A DNA stretch of 64,000 bases from Alphaproteobacteria bacterium (GTDB lineage Bacteria; Pseudomonadota; Alphaproteobacteria; Micavibrionales; Micavibrionaceae), in NCBI GenBank assembly GCA_028289285.1, contig JANQRF010000002.1, forward strand, positions 248,001 through 312,000. The letters are read 5' to 3'. Positions 1 to 9,156 of the stretch are shown here, in pieces (the stretch's first letter is position 1; the number at the start of each line of letters is the position of its first letter). The notes under the pieces are model-generated. The model had not been told where the DNA came from. It ran no database searches and saw only the letters and a list, made by a program, of their open reading frames with translations. A program made the translations under genes and the position numbers.

Positions 1-667
1 CGGTGTCAAACGGGTTTGTGCCGGCTGAATCGATAATGATCTGGTCCGCATTTGCGGATTCGGCGATGCGGGCTTTGAGCTCTTTAATACTGGAAGCTTT
101 TTTAAGTTTGATCTCCATCAGGCGCGTAAAGGCCTCAAGTTGTTCCACCCCGCCGGCGCGGACTGTATCAGTGGTTATCACGGAGACGCGCTGGCCGTTC
201 ATCGCTGCGCGGGCGGCAAGCTTGGCGGCGGCAAGGGTTTTCCCTGCGCCGGGCGGGCCGACCAGTAAAAGCGGTTGAGAGAGTTTGTGCTGGGGCAACG
301 GTTTAAACCGGAACAACATATTCAGTGCACCCTGCATGGCTCCGCGCGGGTCTTGCTGCCCGACGACAAGCGCGCAGGAAATCATCTGATCCAGCACTTC
401 TTCAGGCACGGCATGGCGAAGCATGACATCGGTCAGCTCTTCCATCACGCCGGCTTCATCATCTTCTTCATAGACCCAGGCGTCATTGCTTTTGGCAGGC
501 ATATCGGCGCTTGCGCCCGGAACCCGGTCGGTTTCAATCGCTGCCGTCATGTGCACGCCACGCGTATCTTCAGTTGTGGAAACGATAATCGCCTCTTCCC
601 CGAGATCCTCGCGTATCATGTTCATGACATCCTTCATGGTTTTTGCGCTGTACGACTTGAGCCGCAT
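1..667 (-). CDS. flhF: Flagellar biosynthesis GTPase FlhF (C-terminal part outside window)
   Basis: SRP-type GTPase that controls flagellar placement and number. The frame is open from an ATG at 667 to the window edge, 222 codons. The N-terminus (MRLKSYSAKTMKDVM) is the usual FlhF start. Walker A GPPGAGKT lies at about residues 136-143, a TTDTVRAGGVEQL segment corresponds to the G2 region, and IDSAGTNPFD near the edge is the G3-type element. It is the last visible gene of a leftward flhA-fecR-flhF group. A perfect CtrA-type box lies 13 bases upstream of the ATG. Family assignment is firm; the rest of the G domain cannot be seen. Confidence 0.93.
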   Translation of the reverse strand, partial: MRLKSYSAKTMKDVMNMIREDLGEEAIIVSTTEDTRGVHMTAAIETDRVPGASADMPAKSNDAWVYEEDDEAGVMEELTDVMLRHAVPEEVLDQMISCALVVGQQDPRGAMQGALNMLFRFKPLPQHKLSQPLLLVGPPGAGKTLAAAKLAARAAMNGQRVSVITTDTVRAGGVEQLEAFTRLMEIKLKKASSIKELKARIAESANADQIIIDSAGTNPFDT

Positions 668-679
668 GAGAAATACTTT

Positions 680-694
680 TTAATCAAATGTTAA
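680..694. promoter_or_regulatory. Candidate CtrA box upstream of flhF
   Basis: Perfect TTAA-N7-TTAA (half sites 680-683 and 691-694), the full CtrA consensus of alphaproteobacteria. It is only 13 bases from the flhF ATG. It could therefore act on a start site inside the leader or as a repressor site rather than as a classical -35-overlapping activator site. One or two such matches are expected by chance in a window of this size. Confidence 0.4.
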
Positions 695-767
695 GAACCA
701 AGTGTACACGCCCTTGATTCGGCCTCAAAGAGCATAGCACAAATTATCATATGAAAATATGCGAGGG

Positions 768-776
768 TGTGGATAA
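768..776 (-). promoter_or_regulatory. Isolated DnaA-box match
   Basis: TGTGGATAA, the exact reverse complement of the DnaA box TTATCCACA, in the flhF/fecR gap. No second box is nearby, so an origin is not indicated. It may be chance or a DnaA-responsive regulatory site. Confidence 0.2.
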
Positions 777-792
777 GTATGCGTGTTGTAAA

Positions 793-1437
793 CTATTCTG
801 CTTCAGAAGGTGGTTTGACTGTTCCTTTAATCCACTCAATTTTTTCCTGGCTCCAGGGTTTAACAGGTGCAGGGTCAACTGTTTTTGACGATAAACGCGT
901 GCCGTCACCGGGCTTGAGGCTGACTGTGCCAGCTTCATTGAAGACGTCAATTTCGCCGTCTTCCAAATATATCCAGCATTCGCCGTCTTCCATGGTGCGT
1001 AAAATATGCGTGCCGCGAATGCCGATAGACCCGAAATCAATATTGATTTTACTCTGGCTGCCGCCTTTGCTCACCAGACCGCTTGTATATTCAAAGGTTG
1101 CGCGCCAAATGCTGAATTCAGACTCGTTATTTGCCGGGTTGTCAGGATCATAAACAAAGCGGTCAATATAAAGCTGTCCGTCTTTGCCGTTAATGCTGAT
1201 GGTTGTTTGATCAACAAACTCCAAAACAGCGTGATCGCCGTCATCTGTTAAAACCGTATCTCCAAGATAAACCGGATCGTCTTTGTTCAGGTCCATAACA
1301 GTCTTTTCATCTTTGCGGAGAATGGAAATAGAGCTGTGCGCGTCAGATAAAATGCCCACAGGATCTGCCGCATGCGCATTCGGTACGGCATAAAGAGTGG
1401 TAAAAAGCGCGCATAAAGTGAGTAACGATAATTTCAT
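793..1437 (-). CDS. Exported FecR-domain protein
   Basis: 214 residues with a signal peptide (MKLSLLTLCALFTTLYAVPNAHA, cleaved after AHA). The rest resembles a FecR/DUF4880-type beta domain: phrases such as DPVYLGDTVLTDDGDHAVLEFVD and SIGIRGTHI are typical of FecR domains that sit alone in the periplasm. It has no transmembrane sigma-regulator part. The start at 1437 is chosen because it begins the signal peptide; an in-frame ATG at 1452 is possible. It lies 49 bases after flhA and before flhF, so it is probably co-transcribed with flagellar export genes, which is not a usual FecR setting. Its ligand or role is unknown. Confidence 0.75.
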   Translation of the reverse strand: MKLSLLTLCALFTTLYAVPNAHAADPVGILSDAHSSISILRKDEKTVMDLNKDDPVYLGDTVLTDDGDHAVLEFVDQTTISINGKDGQLYIDRFVYDPDNPANNESEFSIWRATFEYTSGLVSKGGSQSKINIDFGSIGIRGTHILRTMEDGECWIYLEDGEIDVFNEAGTVSLKPGDGTRLSSKTVDPAPVKPWSQEKIEWIKGTVKPPSEAE

Positions 1438-1486
1438 CCTGAGCCCTTCCATTATCCTGTATTCGTAAGGTGTTTTAAAATAGTTA

Positions 1487-3631
1487 CTAAACCTGCCCCA
1501 ATGTTTTGATCTTCGCCTTGGGGTGAATCTCGTTCTGGGACATGACAGTGGTTTGCGGGCGGAAGCGTTCAATCACGCTGCGCACATAGGGCCGGATGCC
1601 TGGTGAAGTCAGCAGGACCGGGGTTTCGCCGCTCTGGGCGAATTCTTCATAGACTTCGCGTATACGGGCGATAAATTCCTGTAGCTTGCTTGGCGCCATG
1701 GCCAGCTGGCGTTCTTCGCCATCGCCCATCAGGCTTTCACCAAAAGCCTGTTCCCATTCAGGAGAAAGCGTGACCAAAGGCACAAAGCCGCTGAGATTTA
1801 CATTGGAATCACAAATCTGGCGCGCAAGGCGCGTGCGGATATGTTCGGTAATGAAGGCCGGGTTCTTGGTATAGGTGGAAGCTTCGGCAATGCCTTCAAG
1901 GATGGTCGGCAGGTCGCGCACAGACACGCGCTCGGCGACCAAATTTTGTAAGATACGCTGAAGTCCGCCGACATTGACCTGGCCGGGGATGACATCGCTG
2001 ACGAGTTTTTGATATTCACGCGGAAGTTCATCAAGAAGTTTTTGAGTTTCGGCATAAGACAGAAGCTCGGACATATTGTCTTTGACAACTTCCGTGATGT
2101 GAGTGGTAATGACGGTGGGCGCATCGACAACGGTATAGCCTTTGAAATGGGCTTCCTCGCGATATTGTTCGTCAATCCACATGGCGGGCAGGCCGAAGGT
2201 CGGCTCGGTCGTGCTTTCACCGGGCAGCGTGATTGGTGCGCCGGTTGGATCCATACACATCAACATACCGGGACGTACTTCACCGCGCCCGGCTTCAATC
2301 TCTTTAATCCGGACCACATAGGTATTGGCGGGAAGCTGTAAGTTATCCTGAATGCGTACGGCAGGTAGAACGTATCCCATATCTTCGGCCAATTGACGGC
2401 GCAGGCCCTTGATCTGGTCCGTAACTTTATTGCCACCTTCGCCTTGTACAAGTGGAAGAAGTCCGTAACCCATCTCAAGCCGGATAATATCCATGGCCAG
2501 CGCCTTGGAAATTGGTTCCTCGGCAGGCTTGGCAGCAGGGGCGGGTAGGGGTTTTCCATCGGCGCCGATTTGTAAAGGAGCCGGTTGACCGTCCGGACCT
2601 TTGGCCACTTCTTTTTCGGCCTCCATCCGTTTCCAGGAGAGATACGCCATACCCCCGCACAAAGCTGCGATAAAGGCAAAAGGCGGGAAGGGCACGCCGG
2701 GGATGAGTGCTAGCCCAACCATAAGGATTGCACTAAAGGCCATAGCTTTTGGATGTGCTGAGAACTGATCAAGGAGTGCCTGATCAGCAGAGCCTTCAAC
2801 ACCTGCTTTGGACACCAGCAGGCCAGCCCCGATAGAGACAATCAGCGCCGGAATCTGGCTGACCAACCCATCCCCAATGGTCAGGATGGTATAAGTTGAG
2901 GCCGCATCTCCAAGGGTCAAACCTTGTTGCACGGTGCCAATAATAATTCCGCCGATAATATTGATAAAGACAATCAGAAGACCTGCAATCGCATCCCCGC
3001 GCACGAATTTGGACGCCCCATCCATGGCCCCGAAAAAGTTGCTTTCATTTTCTAATTTTTTGCGGCGCTCTTTGGCTTCTTCTTCGGTGATGAGACCGGA
3101 AGATAGGTCGGCGTCGATTGCCATCTGCTTGCCCGGCATGGCATCTAACGTGAAACGCGCAGCGACTTCAGCAATACGTCCGGAGCCTTTGGTAATAACA
3201 ACGAAGTTCACAATCACCAGAATGGCAAAGACAATCCCGCCAACGACATAAGACCCTTGAATAATCAGCCCGCCAAAAGCCTCAATAACCTGCCCGGCGG
3301 CGTCCTGCCCCGTATGGCCTTCGCCAAGGATCAGGCGGGTCGAGGCGACGTTCAGGCCAAGGCGCAGTGCAGTCGCAATGAGAAGAACAGTCGGAAAGGT
3401 TGAAAATTCAAGCGGTGTCTTAATCGAGAGCACCAGCATCAGGATAAAAACGGAAAACAGGATCGAGACCGTCAGGCCGATATCCAGAACCCAGGTCGGG
3501 ATCGGGATCAGCATGAAAATCAAAATCGCAACAATACCAACCGCAAGAGCCACATCCCCACGCAGAAAATTCGCCATCGCGCGCGGCGCGGACGTTGGAT
3601 TTGGAACAGGGACGTTTGGCGTATCGGACAT
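1487..3631 (-). CDS. flhA: Flagellar type III export gate protein FlhA
   Basis: 714 residues from the chosen ATG at 3631 (MSDTPNVPVPNP); a longer frame to 3742 has an unconvincing N-terminus. FlhA forms the nonameric inner-membrane gate that, with FlhB, selects and energises export of flagellar subunits. The N-terminal half has about eight hydrophobic segments starting near residue 25 and the conserved FHIPEP-family loop (GSGRIAEVAARFTLDAMPGK). The C-terminal half is the soluble docking domain, ending with the usual SQNEIHP-type tail. A proline-rich cytoplasmic insertion (about residues 335-375) precedes the soluble domain. It is the first gene of the leftward flhA-fecR-flhF group. Confidence 0.97.
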   Translation of the reverse strand: MSDTPNVPVPNPTSAPRAMANFLRGDVALAVGIVAILIFMLIPIPTWVLDIGLTVSILFSVFILMLVLSIKTPLEFSTFPTVLLIATALRLGLNVASTRLILGEGHTGQDAAGQVIEAFGGLIIQGSYVVGGIVFAILVIVNFVVITKGSGRIAEVAARFTLDAMPGKQMAIDADLSSGLITEEEAKERRKKLENESNFFGAMDGASKFVRGDAIAGLLIVFINIIGGIIIGTVQQGLTLGDAASTYTILTIGDGLVSQIPALIVSIGAGLLVSKAGVEGSADQALLDQFSAHPKAMAFSAILMVGLALIPGVPFPPFAFIAALCGGMAYLSWKRMEAEKEVAKGPDGQPAPLQIGADGKPLPAPAAKPAEEPISKALAMDIIRLEMGYGLLPLVQGEGGNKVTDQIKGLRRQLAEDMGYVLPAVRIQDNLQLPANTYVVRIKEIEAGRGEVRPGMLMCMDPTGAPITLPGESTTEPTFGLPAMWIDEQYREEAHFKGYTVVDAPTVITTHITEVVKDNMSELLSYAETQKLLDELPREYQKLVSDVIPGQVNVGGLQRILQNLVAERVSVRDLPTILEGIAEASTYTKNPAFITEHIRTRLARQICDSNVNLSGFVPLVTLSPEWEQAFGESLMGDGEERQLAMAPSKLQEFIARIREVYEEFAQSGETPVLLTSPGIRPYVRSVIERFRPQTTVMSQNEIHPKAKIKTLGQV

Positions 3632-3817
3632 AGAAAAAAGCCGGACCTGAGCGGTGAAAACCCAGCTTTGATTATAGTGCGTTTTGCGCAGCATTGTAAA
3701 TGTTTGCACGTGCAGGCCAGTGCCGCACAATCCTGTGTTCAATCTGCGGGATATGCTTTGGTTTCAACCTGTGCTCGTATAAAATAAAGGTACAAAAAGC
3801 CGATTTTCATGGACATT

Positions 3818-3833
3818 TGGCCCAGAATTTGCT
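3818..3833 (+). promoter_or_regulatory. Sigma-54 promoter of the lone lipoprotein gene
   Basis: TGGCCC-AGAAT-TTGCT: GG at 3819-3820, ten bases, GC at 3831-3832. This is a near-perfect -24/-12 element in the Caulobacter flagellar style. The predicted start (about 3844) is about 35 bases before the ATG at 3879. Confidence 0.75.
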
Positions 3834-3878
3834 TTATTATAGAAAATAAATAAGAGAGTGAGATCAAAGGAGACTTCC

Positions 3879-4697
3879 ATGCGCCCTGCTAATAAACTGA
3901 TTTTATTACCTGTTTTGGGTTTATTGACGGCCTGTGGGCATTATTCCGAAGATATGGCCGCCTTAGAAAAACAATTCGAAAACGCGCCTGCGCAGACCTA
4001 TGCTCTTAATACAGATCAGGATCTGAATGCCGTGACGCCGGCTGCAGGTGCTATCTCCGCAATGCCTTTCAATGAAGCGCTGGCGCGCGAATATTATGAT
4101 CTGGCCCGCACAGAGCAGGCAGAGATGGATTATCAATCTGCGAAGCTTTTCACTGAAAAGGCAAAGCAGGCCATGGCAGGTGAAAATGTTTTGCCCGTGC
4201 AGGCCAAAACACCGCAGGGGCTTGAGAAACGTCTTGAGTTAATGCGCGCGCTGGAAACACAAATGCAGCCTGAGAACTATATGGCTTTGGCCCGTGCGCA
4301 GGCGCAATTCGATCACTGGCAGGAACAAAAGTCTGAAGGTCATCAGACAGAGGATATCAATCAGTGCCAGGAGAATTTCAAACAGGCGATGGCAGCGCTT
4401 GCCAATCCATTCACGCAAACAAAAAGCTATGCCGTGATGTTTGGGGACGTTACTGATATTTCAGCCGAAGCTCAAAAAACGTTGAACGAGATTGCTGCCT
4501 ATATCACAGAAAATAATATTCAAAATTATCTTGTGGCGTTAAGCGGCTCTGAAGAGCAGGTAAAGGCTGTGCGGGCGAAACTGATCGAGATGAAATTTCC
4601 GGAAACGCGTCTTATCACCGGCCAATCCCAAACAGCAGAAAACACTGTTGCGCTTGATTTGAAAACAGCGCCGACTATCGCGGATCAAAATATCTAG
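3879..4697 (+). CDS. Lipoprotein with OmpA-like C-terminal domain
   Basis: 272 residues. The lipobox LLTAC lies about 25 residues from the ATG, so it is lipid-anchored. Start 3879 is supported by AAAGGAG five bases upstream; a GTG at 3858 is less likely. The middle (residues 60-170) is helical and rich in Glu/Gln/Ala. The last ~80 residues (from about YAVMFGDVTDISAEAQKTLN) resemble an OmpA/Pal fold but lack clear peptidoglycan-binding residues. It stands alone between divergent flhA and convergent flbD. Its sigma-54 promoter indicates expression with the late flagellar genes. A motor- or ring-associated envelope factor is an inference; the function is not recognised. Confidence 0.8.
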   Translation: MRPANKLILLPVLGLLTACGHYSEDMAALEKQFENAPAQTYALNTDQDLNAVTPAAGAISAMPFNEALAREYYDLARTEQAEMDYQSAKLFTEKAKQAMAGENVLPVQAKTPQGLEKRLELMRALETQMQPENYMALARAQAQFDHWQEQKSEGHQTEDINQCQENFKQAMAALANPFTQTKSYAVMFGDVTDISAEAQKTLNEIAAYITENNIQNYLVALSGSEEQVKAVRAKLIEMKFPETRLITGQSQTAENTVALDLKTAPTIADQNI

Positions 4698-4698
4698 A

Positions 4699-6081
4699 TC
4701 AACCGTTTGCGGCAGGGATATCAACGCCGTCTTCTTTATATTGATTGAGCTTATTACGCAGCGTACGGATGGAAATGCCGAGAATTTGCGCAGCGTGCGT
4801 GCGGTTCCCAAGCGTGTGATCGAGTGTATTTAAAATCATATCACGTTCAACATCAGCAATGGTGCGTCCAATCATGGATTCCACCGCGCCCGGGTTTTGA
4901 ATATTTGCACCGCCAGCCGAAGAAACGCCTGCCGGATCGGGGGCGTTTGCCGCTGCCTCTGCCGGGGCAGTGGAGGTAAACGCTTCGCCCTGAATGGCAA
5001 TATCGTCTGCTTCGATTTCATCGCCCATTGCCATCAGGATCGCACGGTGAATGGTGTTTTCAAGTTCACGGATATTTCCCCGCCAGGCATAGCCGGAAAG
5101 TTTATCCTGCCCGCTTTTGCCGATCTGTTTTTTATCAACGCCGTTTGCGTCTGCATATTTATCTGCAAAGAACTGTGCAAGCGGAACAATATCGGACGGA
5201 CGCTCACGCAAAGCGGGCAGGGGAATAGTTACCACATTCAAGCGGAAATACAGGTCTTCCCGGAACTCACCTTTTTGAACACTTTCTTCCAGGTTGCGGT
5301 TGGAGGTCGCAATAATACGCACATCCACTTTCACCGGATCGTTGGAGCCGATGCGGGTGATTTCTTTTTCCTGAAGTACACGTAGAAGCTTTGCCTGAAG
5401 CTGCGGATGCATTTCAGAGACTTCATCCAGAAGCAGCGTGCCGCCGTGAGATTCTTCAAATTTGCCAATCCGTCTTGCGCTGGCGCCTGTGAAAGAGCCT
5501 TTTTCATGACCGAACAGTTCGGATTCCAAAAGATTTTCAGGAATGGCCGCACAGTTTACGGCGATAAATGGTCCGTCTTTGCGCTTTGATTTTTTGTGAA
5601 TATAGCGCGACATCACTTCTTTCCCGGTACCGGATTCTCCTGTGATCATGACAGTGGCTTCCGAAGGGGCGATTTTATCGGCAAGTGCAACGATCTTTTT
5701 CATCGCTGCATCGCCCGCAATCATTGTGTTGTTTTCTTCCGTGACGGCTTCGAGGATCGCGGCAATTAATTCTGCATCCGGCGGTAGAGGGACATATTCC
5801 TTGGCCCCGTCCTGGATGGCTTTAACGGCGGCGCGACTGTCCGTTCCAATCCCACAGGCAACAACAGGGACGTGAATGCGTTCAGCTTCCAGGCTGTCGA
5901 CAAAATCGCCGATCTTTTGTTTGACATCACACATAATGGCGTCCGCGCCTTTACCGTTGCGCAGCGCGCCAAGGGCTTCTTCCGTATCTTCGCAATGGAG
6001 AACTTTTGCGCCGCGCTGCAGGGCGATTTTACCCGCAACGCTGATATGTCCTTCAAGTTGTCCGATAATCATTAAGCGCAT
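4699..6081 (-). CDS. flbD: Sigma-54-dependent flagellar regulator FlbD
   Basis: 460 residues: receiver-like domain (1-115), AAA+ domain (about 120-350), Fis-type helix-turn-helix at the end (about 415-450). Walker A GESGTGKE is at 148-155, the sigma-54 contact loop reads GSFTGA at 195-200, and Walker B LLLDE at 216-220. The receiver is degenerate: Asp52 (IMCDVK) may be the phospho-acceptor, but the acidic pair and the Thr/Lys switch are not clear. This is as expected for FlbD, whose activity is set by FliX rather than a dedicated kinase. It ends the fliF-fliG-fliH-fliN-motA operon, 11 bases after motA. It is the likely activator of the sigma-54 promoters found across this window. Confidence 0.93.
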   Translation of the reverse strand: MRLMIIGQLEGHISVAGKIALQRGAKVLHCEDTEEALGALRNGKGADAIMCDVKQKIGDFVDSLEAERIHVPVVACGIGTDSRAAVKAIQDGAKEYVPLPPDAELIAAILEAVTEENNTMIAGDAAMKKIVALADKIAPSEATVMITGESGTGKEVMSRYIHKKSKRKDGPFIAVNCAAIPENLLESELFGHEKGSFTGASARRIGKFEESHGGTLLLDEVSEMHPQLQAKLLRVLQEKEITRIGSNDPVKVDVRIIATSNRNLEESVQKGEFREDLYFRLNVVTIPLPALRERPSDIVPLAQFFADKYADANGVDKKQIGKSGQDKLSGYAWRGNIRELENTIHRAILMAMGDEIEADDIAIQGEAFTSTAPAEAAANAPDPAGVSSAGGANIQNPGAVESMIGRTIADVERDMILNTLDHTLGNRTHAAQILGISIRTLRNKLNQYKEDGVDIPAANG

Positions 6082-6092
6082 AGCAAACCCTT

Positions 6093-6941
6093 TTAATCAA
6101 AATAGCGTATCTGTTTCGATGGTGGCAATTCCGCATTCAACAGCATTTCAAGCCGGCGCGGATTTTCCTGCCGTGCAATAGACGACATTGCTGTGAGAAC
6201 AAGCGCGCGGATCATGGCTTCGTCATTGGAGTTGCGTTCCAGCTTGGCGGCTATCGGTCCAAGAACAACTGTCCCTAAAAGCGCGCCGTAAAAAGTAGTC
6301 AGCAAGGCAACCGCCATGGCAGGGCCGATACTTTCAGGGTTTTGCAGGTCTGCCAGCATTTGCACAAGGCCGACAAGTGTTCCGATTAGTCCCATGGCCG
6401 GCGCCACTTCGGAGCCGCGCTTGGCAATGGACGCCGTACGGCGGTGACGTTCGACGACCGCATCCATTTCCTGCGAGAGGATACGTTCAATATCATCGCC
6501 TGTATACCCATCCGTGACCATTTGGACGGCTTGTTGAAGGAGCTTGTCTTTTTTGGTTTCGTTTTCCACCGCGCCAAGAGCAAGCAAACCGCTTTTGCGG
6601 GCGACCATAGTCAGGTCCATGAGCTGGCGGGCCATCACTTGTGGTTCGTAACGCGTGCGGACGAACGATTGTAAAATAATCTTTCCTGCGCCCATGATTT
6701 CCTCTGCAGAAAAGGACATCATGGTGACAAAGACTGTGCCACAGACAACAATCAAAATAGAGGGCAGGTTGAGGAAATTCGCATCACTTTTACTGGACAG
6801 GATAGCTGCGCCGATGACGCCTACTGCCATCAAGAGTCCAAGGAGTGTCGCCAAATCCACAGAGCGGGACGGTTTCCTGACCTTAACGTTAATGTCGGAC
6901 TGGGTTCCAGTCGGGCTTTGACCTGCGGTGGTATCTGTCAT
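6093..6941 (-). CDS. motA: Flagellar motor stator protein MotA
   Basis: 282 residues, MotA/TolQ/ExbB family. The first hydrophobic segments lie at about 28-50 and 57-78 (LLGLLMAVGVIGAA; ILIVVCGTVFVTMM). A cytoplasmic loop follows, then the conserved pair GLIGTLVGLVQML and GPAMAVALLTTFYGALLG, which carry the MotA prolines. MotA surrounds MotB to make the ion-conducting stator and pushes on FliG. It is encoded with fliN/flbD, while its partner motB is about 28 kb away in the cheY-cheZ group. Confidence 0.93.
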   Translation of the reverse strand: MTDTTAGQSPTGTQSDINVKVRKPSRSVDLATLLGLLMAVGVIGAAILSSKSDANFLNLPSILIVVCGTVFVTMMSFSAEEIMGAGKIILQSFVRTRYEPQVMARQLMDLTMVARKSGLLALGAVENETKKDKLLQQAVQMVTDGYTGDDIERILSQEMDAVVERHRRTASIAKRGSEVAPAMGLIGTLVGLVQMLADLQNPESIGPAMAVALLTTFYGALLGTVVLGPIAAKLERNSNDEAMIRALVLTAMSSIARQENPRRLEMLLNAELPPSKQIRYFD

Positions 6942-6955
6942 TTATTTTAAAAAAG

Positions 6956-7336
6956 TTAGGCTTTATCCGATTTTACAATTTCAGTCATTGTTACGCCAAG
7001 CTTATCTTCCACAACCACGACCTCGCCGCGGGCGACCAGGCGGTTATTCACGTATATGTCTATGGCTTCACCGACTTTACGATCCAGTTCAACGACCGCG
7101 CCCCGGCCAAGTTTCAAAAGCTGATTGACCGGCATGGTCGATTTTCCAAGCACAGCAGAAATCTGAACGGGAATATCGTATATCGCCGTTACGTCATTGG
7201 CCATCGGTTCGCCGACAGCCCAGTCTTTCTCATCTCCGGCATTTGCATCCGCGCCTTCGATTTCATTCAGTTGCATACCGCCGCCTGCGTCTTCGCCGCC
7301 GCTGCCTTCTTCTTCGCTTTGGGTTTCGTCACTCAT
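6956..7336 (-). CDS. fliN: Flagellar C-ring protein FliN
   Basis: 126 residues. The first ~50 are acidic and Gly-rich. The C-terminal ~75 form the SpoA domain (IYDIPVQISAVLGKSTMPVN; KLGRGAVVELDRKVGE; VNNRLVARGEVVVV). FliN is the lower C-ring component and docks FliH during export. The ATG overlaps the end of fliH by 8 bases, indicating translational coupling. Confidence 0.95.
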   Translation of the reverse strand: MSDETQSEEEGSGGEDAGGGMQLNEIEGADANAGDEKDWAVGEPMANDVTAIYDIPVQISAVLGKSTMPVNQLLKLGRGAVVELDRKVGEAIDIYVNNRLVARGEVVVVEDKLGVTMTEIVKSDKA

Positions 7337-8117
7337 GGTTCTCTCCGGATGGATCCGGCGCTGCCGGCTCCTCTTGTGAATCCTGATCCTCCTTTATAAC
7401 ATTATTTTCAGGGGCAGGGCTATCCCCTGATTCCGCCGGAAGATCTTGATTATCTTCAGGTTTTTCTTCTGTTCGCGGCAACAGGGCATCAATTTCTGCA
7501 TGTATTTTGTGGATCAAAGCCCCCGGGTCACGTATAGCGCCGCCATCTTCCCAGGACATACGGCACTGGCCGGGCTGTATATCTTCGCCTGGAACAAGGC
7601 GGTATCTTGGCCGTGTTTCTGTATCCGGCCATTTTTGCTCCAGAAAGGCATTTAGGTCTGTTTCAAAATCTGCAGGCACTTCAATCGTGATTTCACTTTT
7701 TTGATTGGCGGTTTGGAGAACCTGTTCAACCACGGGCAGGATTTCCTGATCGCCATATTTTGCATTCAGGTCAGGCAGAATCACCTCCAGCATCTGCCGT
7801 GCAAGCGCAAGAGATTCACGTTCAAAGATAGTCTCCCGGATATGCTCTGCGGCAAAGAGCGTGGAGAAGTTTTCTGCAATAACATCTAACGTTGCTGCAA
7901 TTTGCTGTTCCCGGCTTGCGGCAGACTGATCCAGTCCCGCCTGTTTACCCTCCTCATAGGATTTTGCTTTTTCAGCAGCCAGTTCTTCTTCGGAAAAAAC
8001 AGGCGGAGGAGGGATATCTTCTTCGTCTGGCTGGTTTGGATCGTCAAAATTATGACGGTCGAAAAAGAATTTTGAATCCGGGTTGTTGTTATCTTTGGGA
8101 GAAGGGGCGCCGGACAT
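7329..8117 (-). CDS. fliH: FliH-like flagellar export ATPase regulator
   Basis: 262 residues. A Pro/Glu-rich N-terminus precedes a coiled region (about 42-120: EEELAAEKAKSYEEGKQAG), typical of FliH, then a compact domain with VPGEDIQPGQCRMSWEDGG, the usual FliH/YscL end motif. A ~45-residue acidic tail follows, longer than normal. FliH holds the ATPase FliI at FliN, but no fliI is in the window. It lies 1 base after fliG and overlaps fliN. Confidence 0.85.
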   Translation of the reverse strand: MSGAPSPKDNNNPDSKFFFDRHNFDDPNQPDEEDIPPPPVFSEEELAAEKAKSYEEGKQAGLDQSAASREQQIAATLDVIAENFSTLFAAEHIRETIFERESLALARQMLEVILPDLNAKYGDQEILPVVEQVLQTANQKSEITIEVPADFETDLNAFLEQKWPDTETRPRYRLVPGEDIQPGQCRMSWEDGGAIRDPGALIHKIHAEIDALLPRTEEKPEDNQDLPAESGDSPAPENNVIKEDQDSQEEPAAPDPSGENHE

Positions 8118-8118
8118 G

Positions 8119-9144
8119 TTAATAGATCAACTCGTCTTCTTCTGAACCGCTTGAAATGGTAATCTCGCCGCGTGCTTCCAGATCTTTGGCCACGCTGACA
8201 ACATATTGCTGGGATTCTTCGACATCTTTCAAACGCACAGGACCCATCGCTTCCATGTCTTCTTTCATGATCTTGGCGGCGCGCTCTGACATGTTTGAGA
8301 AGAACAAATCTTTGAGTGTTTCTGTTGCCCCTTTCAAAGCCGCAGGAAGTTTTTCCTTGTCGGCGGCCCGGATAACAGCCTGGATAGCTGTCGGATCCAG
8401 CTTTTGCAGATCTTCGAAAGTGAACATCAGGCTGCGGATTTTTTCTGCGCTTTCCGGCACGGCTTTTTCAAGCTGCTCCATGAAGCGCGCTTCGGCAGTC
8501 CGGTCGAGCGAGTTGAAAATTTCAGCCATCATTTCATGGGAATCGCGGCGCTGCGTCCGGGCGAGGTTGGACATGAATTCCGTACGAAGGGTACGTTCAA
8601 TATCTTCAAGCACTTCCTTTTGAACCGCTTCCATGCGCAGCATCCGGTTGATGACTTCCATCGCAAACCCGTCCGGTAAAAGCGCCAGTACGCGCGCTGC
8701 ATGTTCTGTTGAGATTTTTGACATGACCACAGCAACGGTTTGCGGATATTCTTTTTGCAGGAAGTTAGCGAGCACTTCCTCACTTACATTGGTGAGTTTT
8801 TCCCACATGGTGCGTCCGGCAGGGCCGCGGATTTCTTCCATGATATTGTCGATTTTGTCTTTGGACATGCCTGCTTTTTGAAGCAGGCGTTCGGTACTTT
8901 CCTGCGTGCCGACCAGGGAATTGGCCGAGCTCATTTGCTCTGCAAAATCGACAAAGAGGCGTTCCACCACATTGGCATTCACTTTTCCAAGCGAAGACAT
9001 AGTCTGGGAAAGTTCAAGGATTTCTTCATCATCCATATTTTCAAAGACTTTTGCCGTGTACTCTTCGCCGAGCGCGAGCAGAAAGATAGACGCTTTCTCA
9101 GCCCCGGTTAAAGATCTGTAATCTTCACGAACGCGCATTGACAT
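8119..9144 (-). CDS. fliG: Flagellar motor switch protein FliG
   Basis: 341 residues with the three FliG parts: an N-terminal FliF-binding region ([18 protein letters not shown]), a middle domain with [12 protein letters not shown], and a C-terminal motor domain with the charged helix containing [11 protein letters not shown]. It couples stator torque to rotation and switching. It lies between fliF and fliH with 12- and 1-base gaps. Confidence 0.97.
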   Translation of the reverse strand: MSMRVREDYRSLTGAEKASIFLLALGEEYTAKVFENMDDEEILELSQTMSSLGKVNANVVERLFVDFAEQMSSANSLVGTQESTERLLQKAGMSKDKIDNIMEEIRGPAGRTMWEKLTNVSEEVLANFLQKEYPQTVAVVMSKISTEHAARVLALLPDGFAMEVINRMLRMEAVQKEVLEDIERTLRTEFMSNLARTQRRDSHEMMAEIFNSLDRTAEARFMEQLEKAVPESAEKIRSLMFTFEDLQKLDPTAIQAVIRAADKEKLPAALKGATETLKDLFFSNMSERAAKIMKEDMEAMGPVRLKDVEESQQYVVSVAKDLEARGEITISSGSEEDELIY

Positions 9145-9156
9145 AGATTTACGTCC

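Noticed and set aside
3700..3740. Sigma-54-like GC/CC pairs upstream of flhA
   Set aside because: Two possible pairs both have nine-base spacing.
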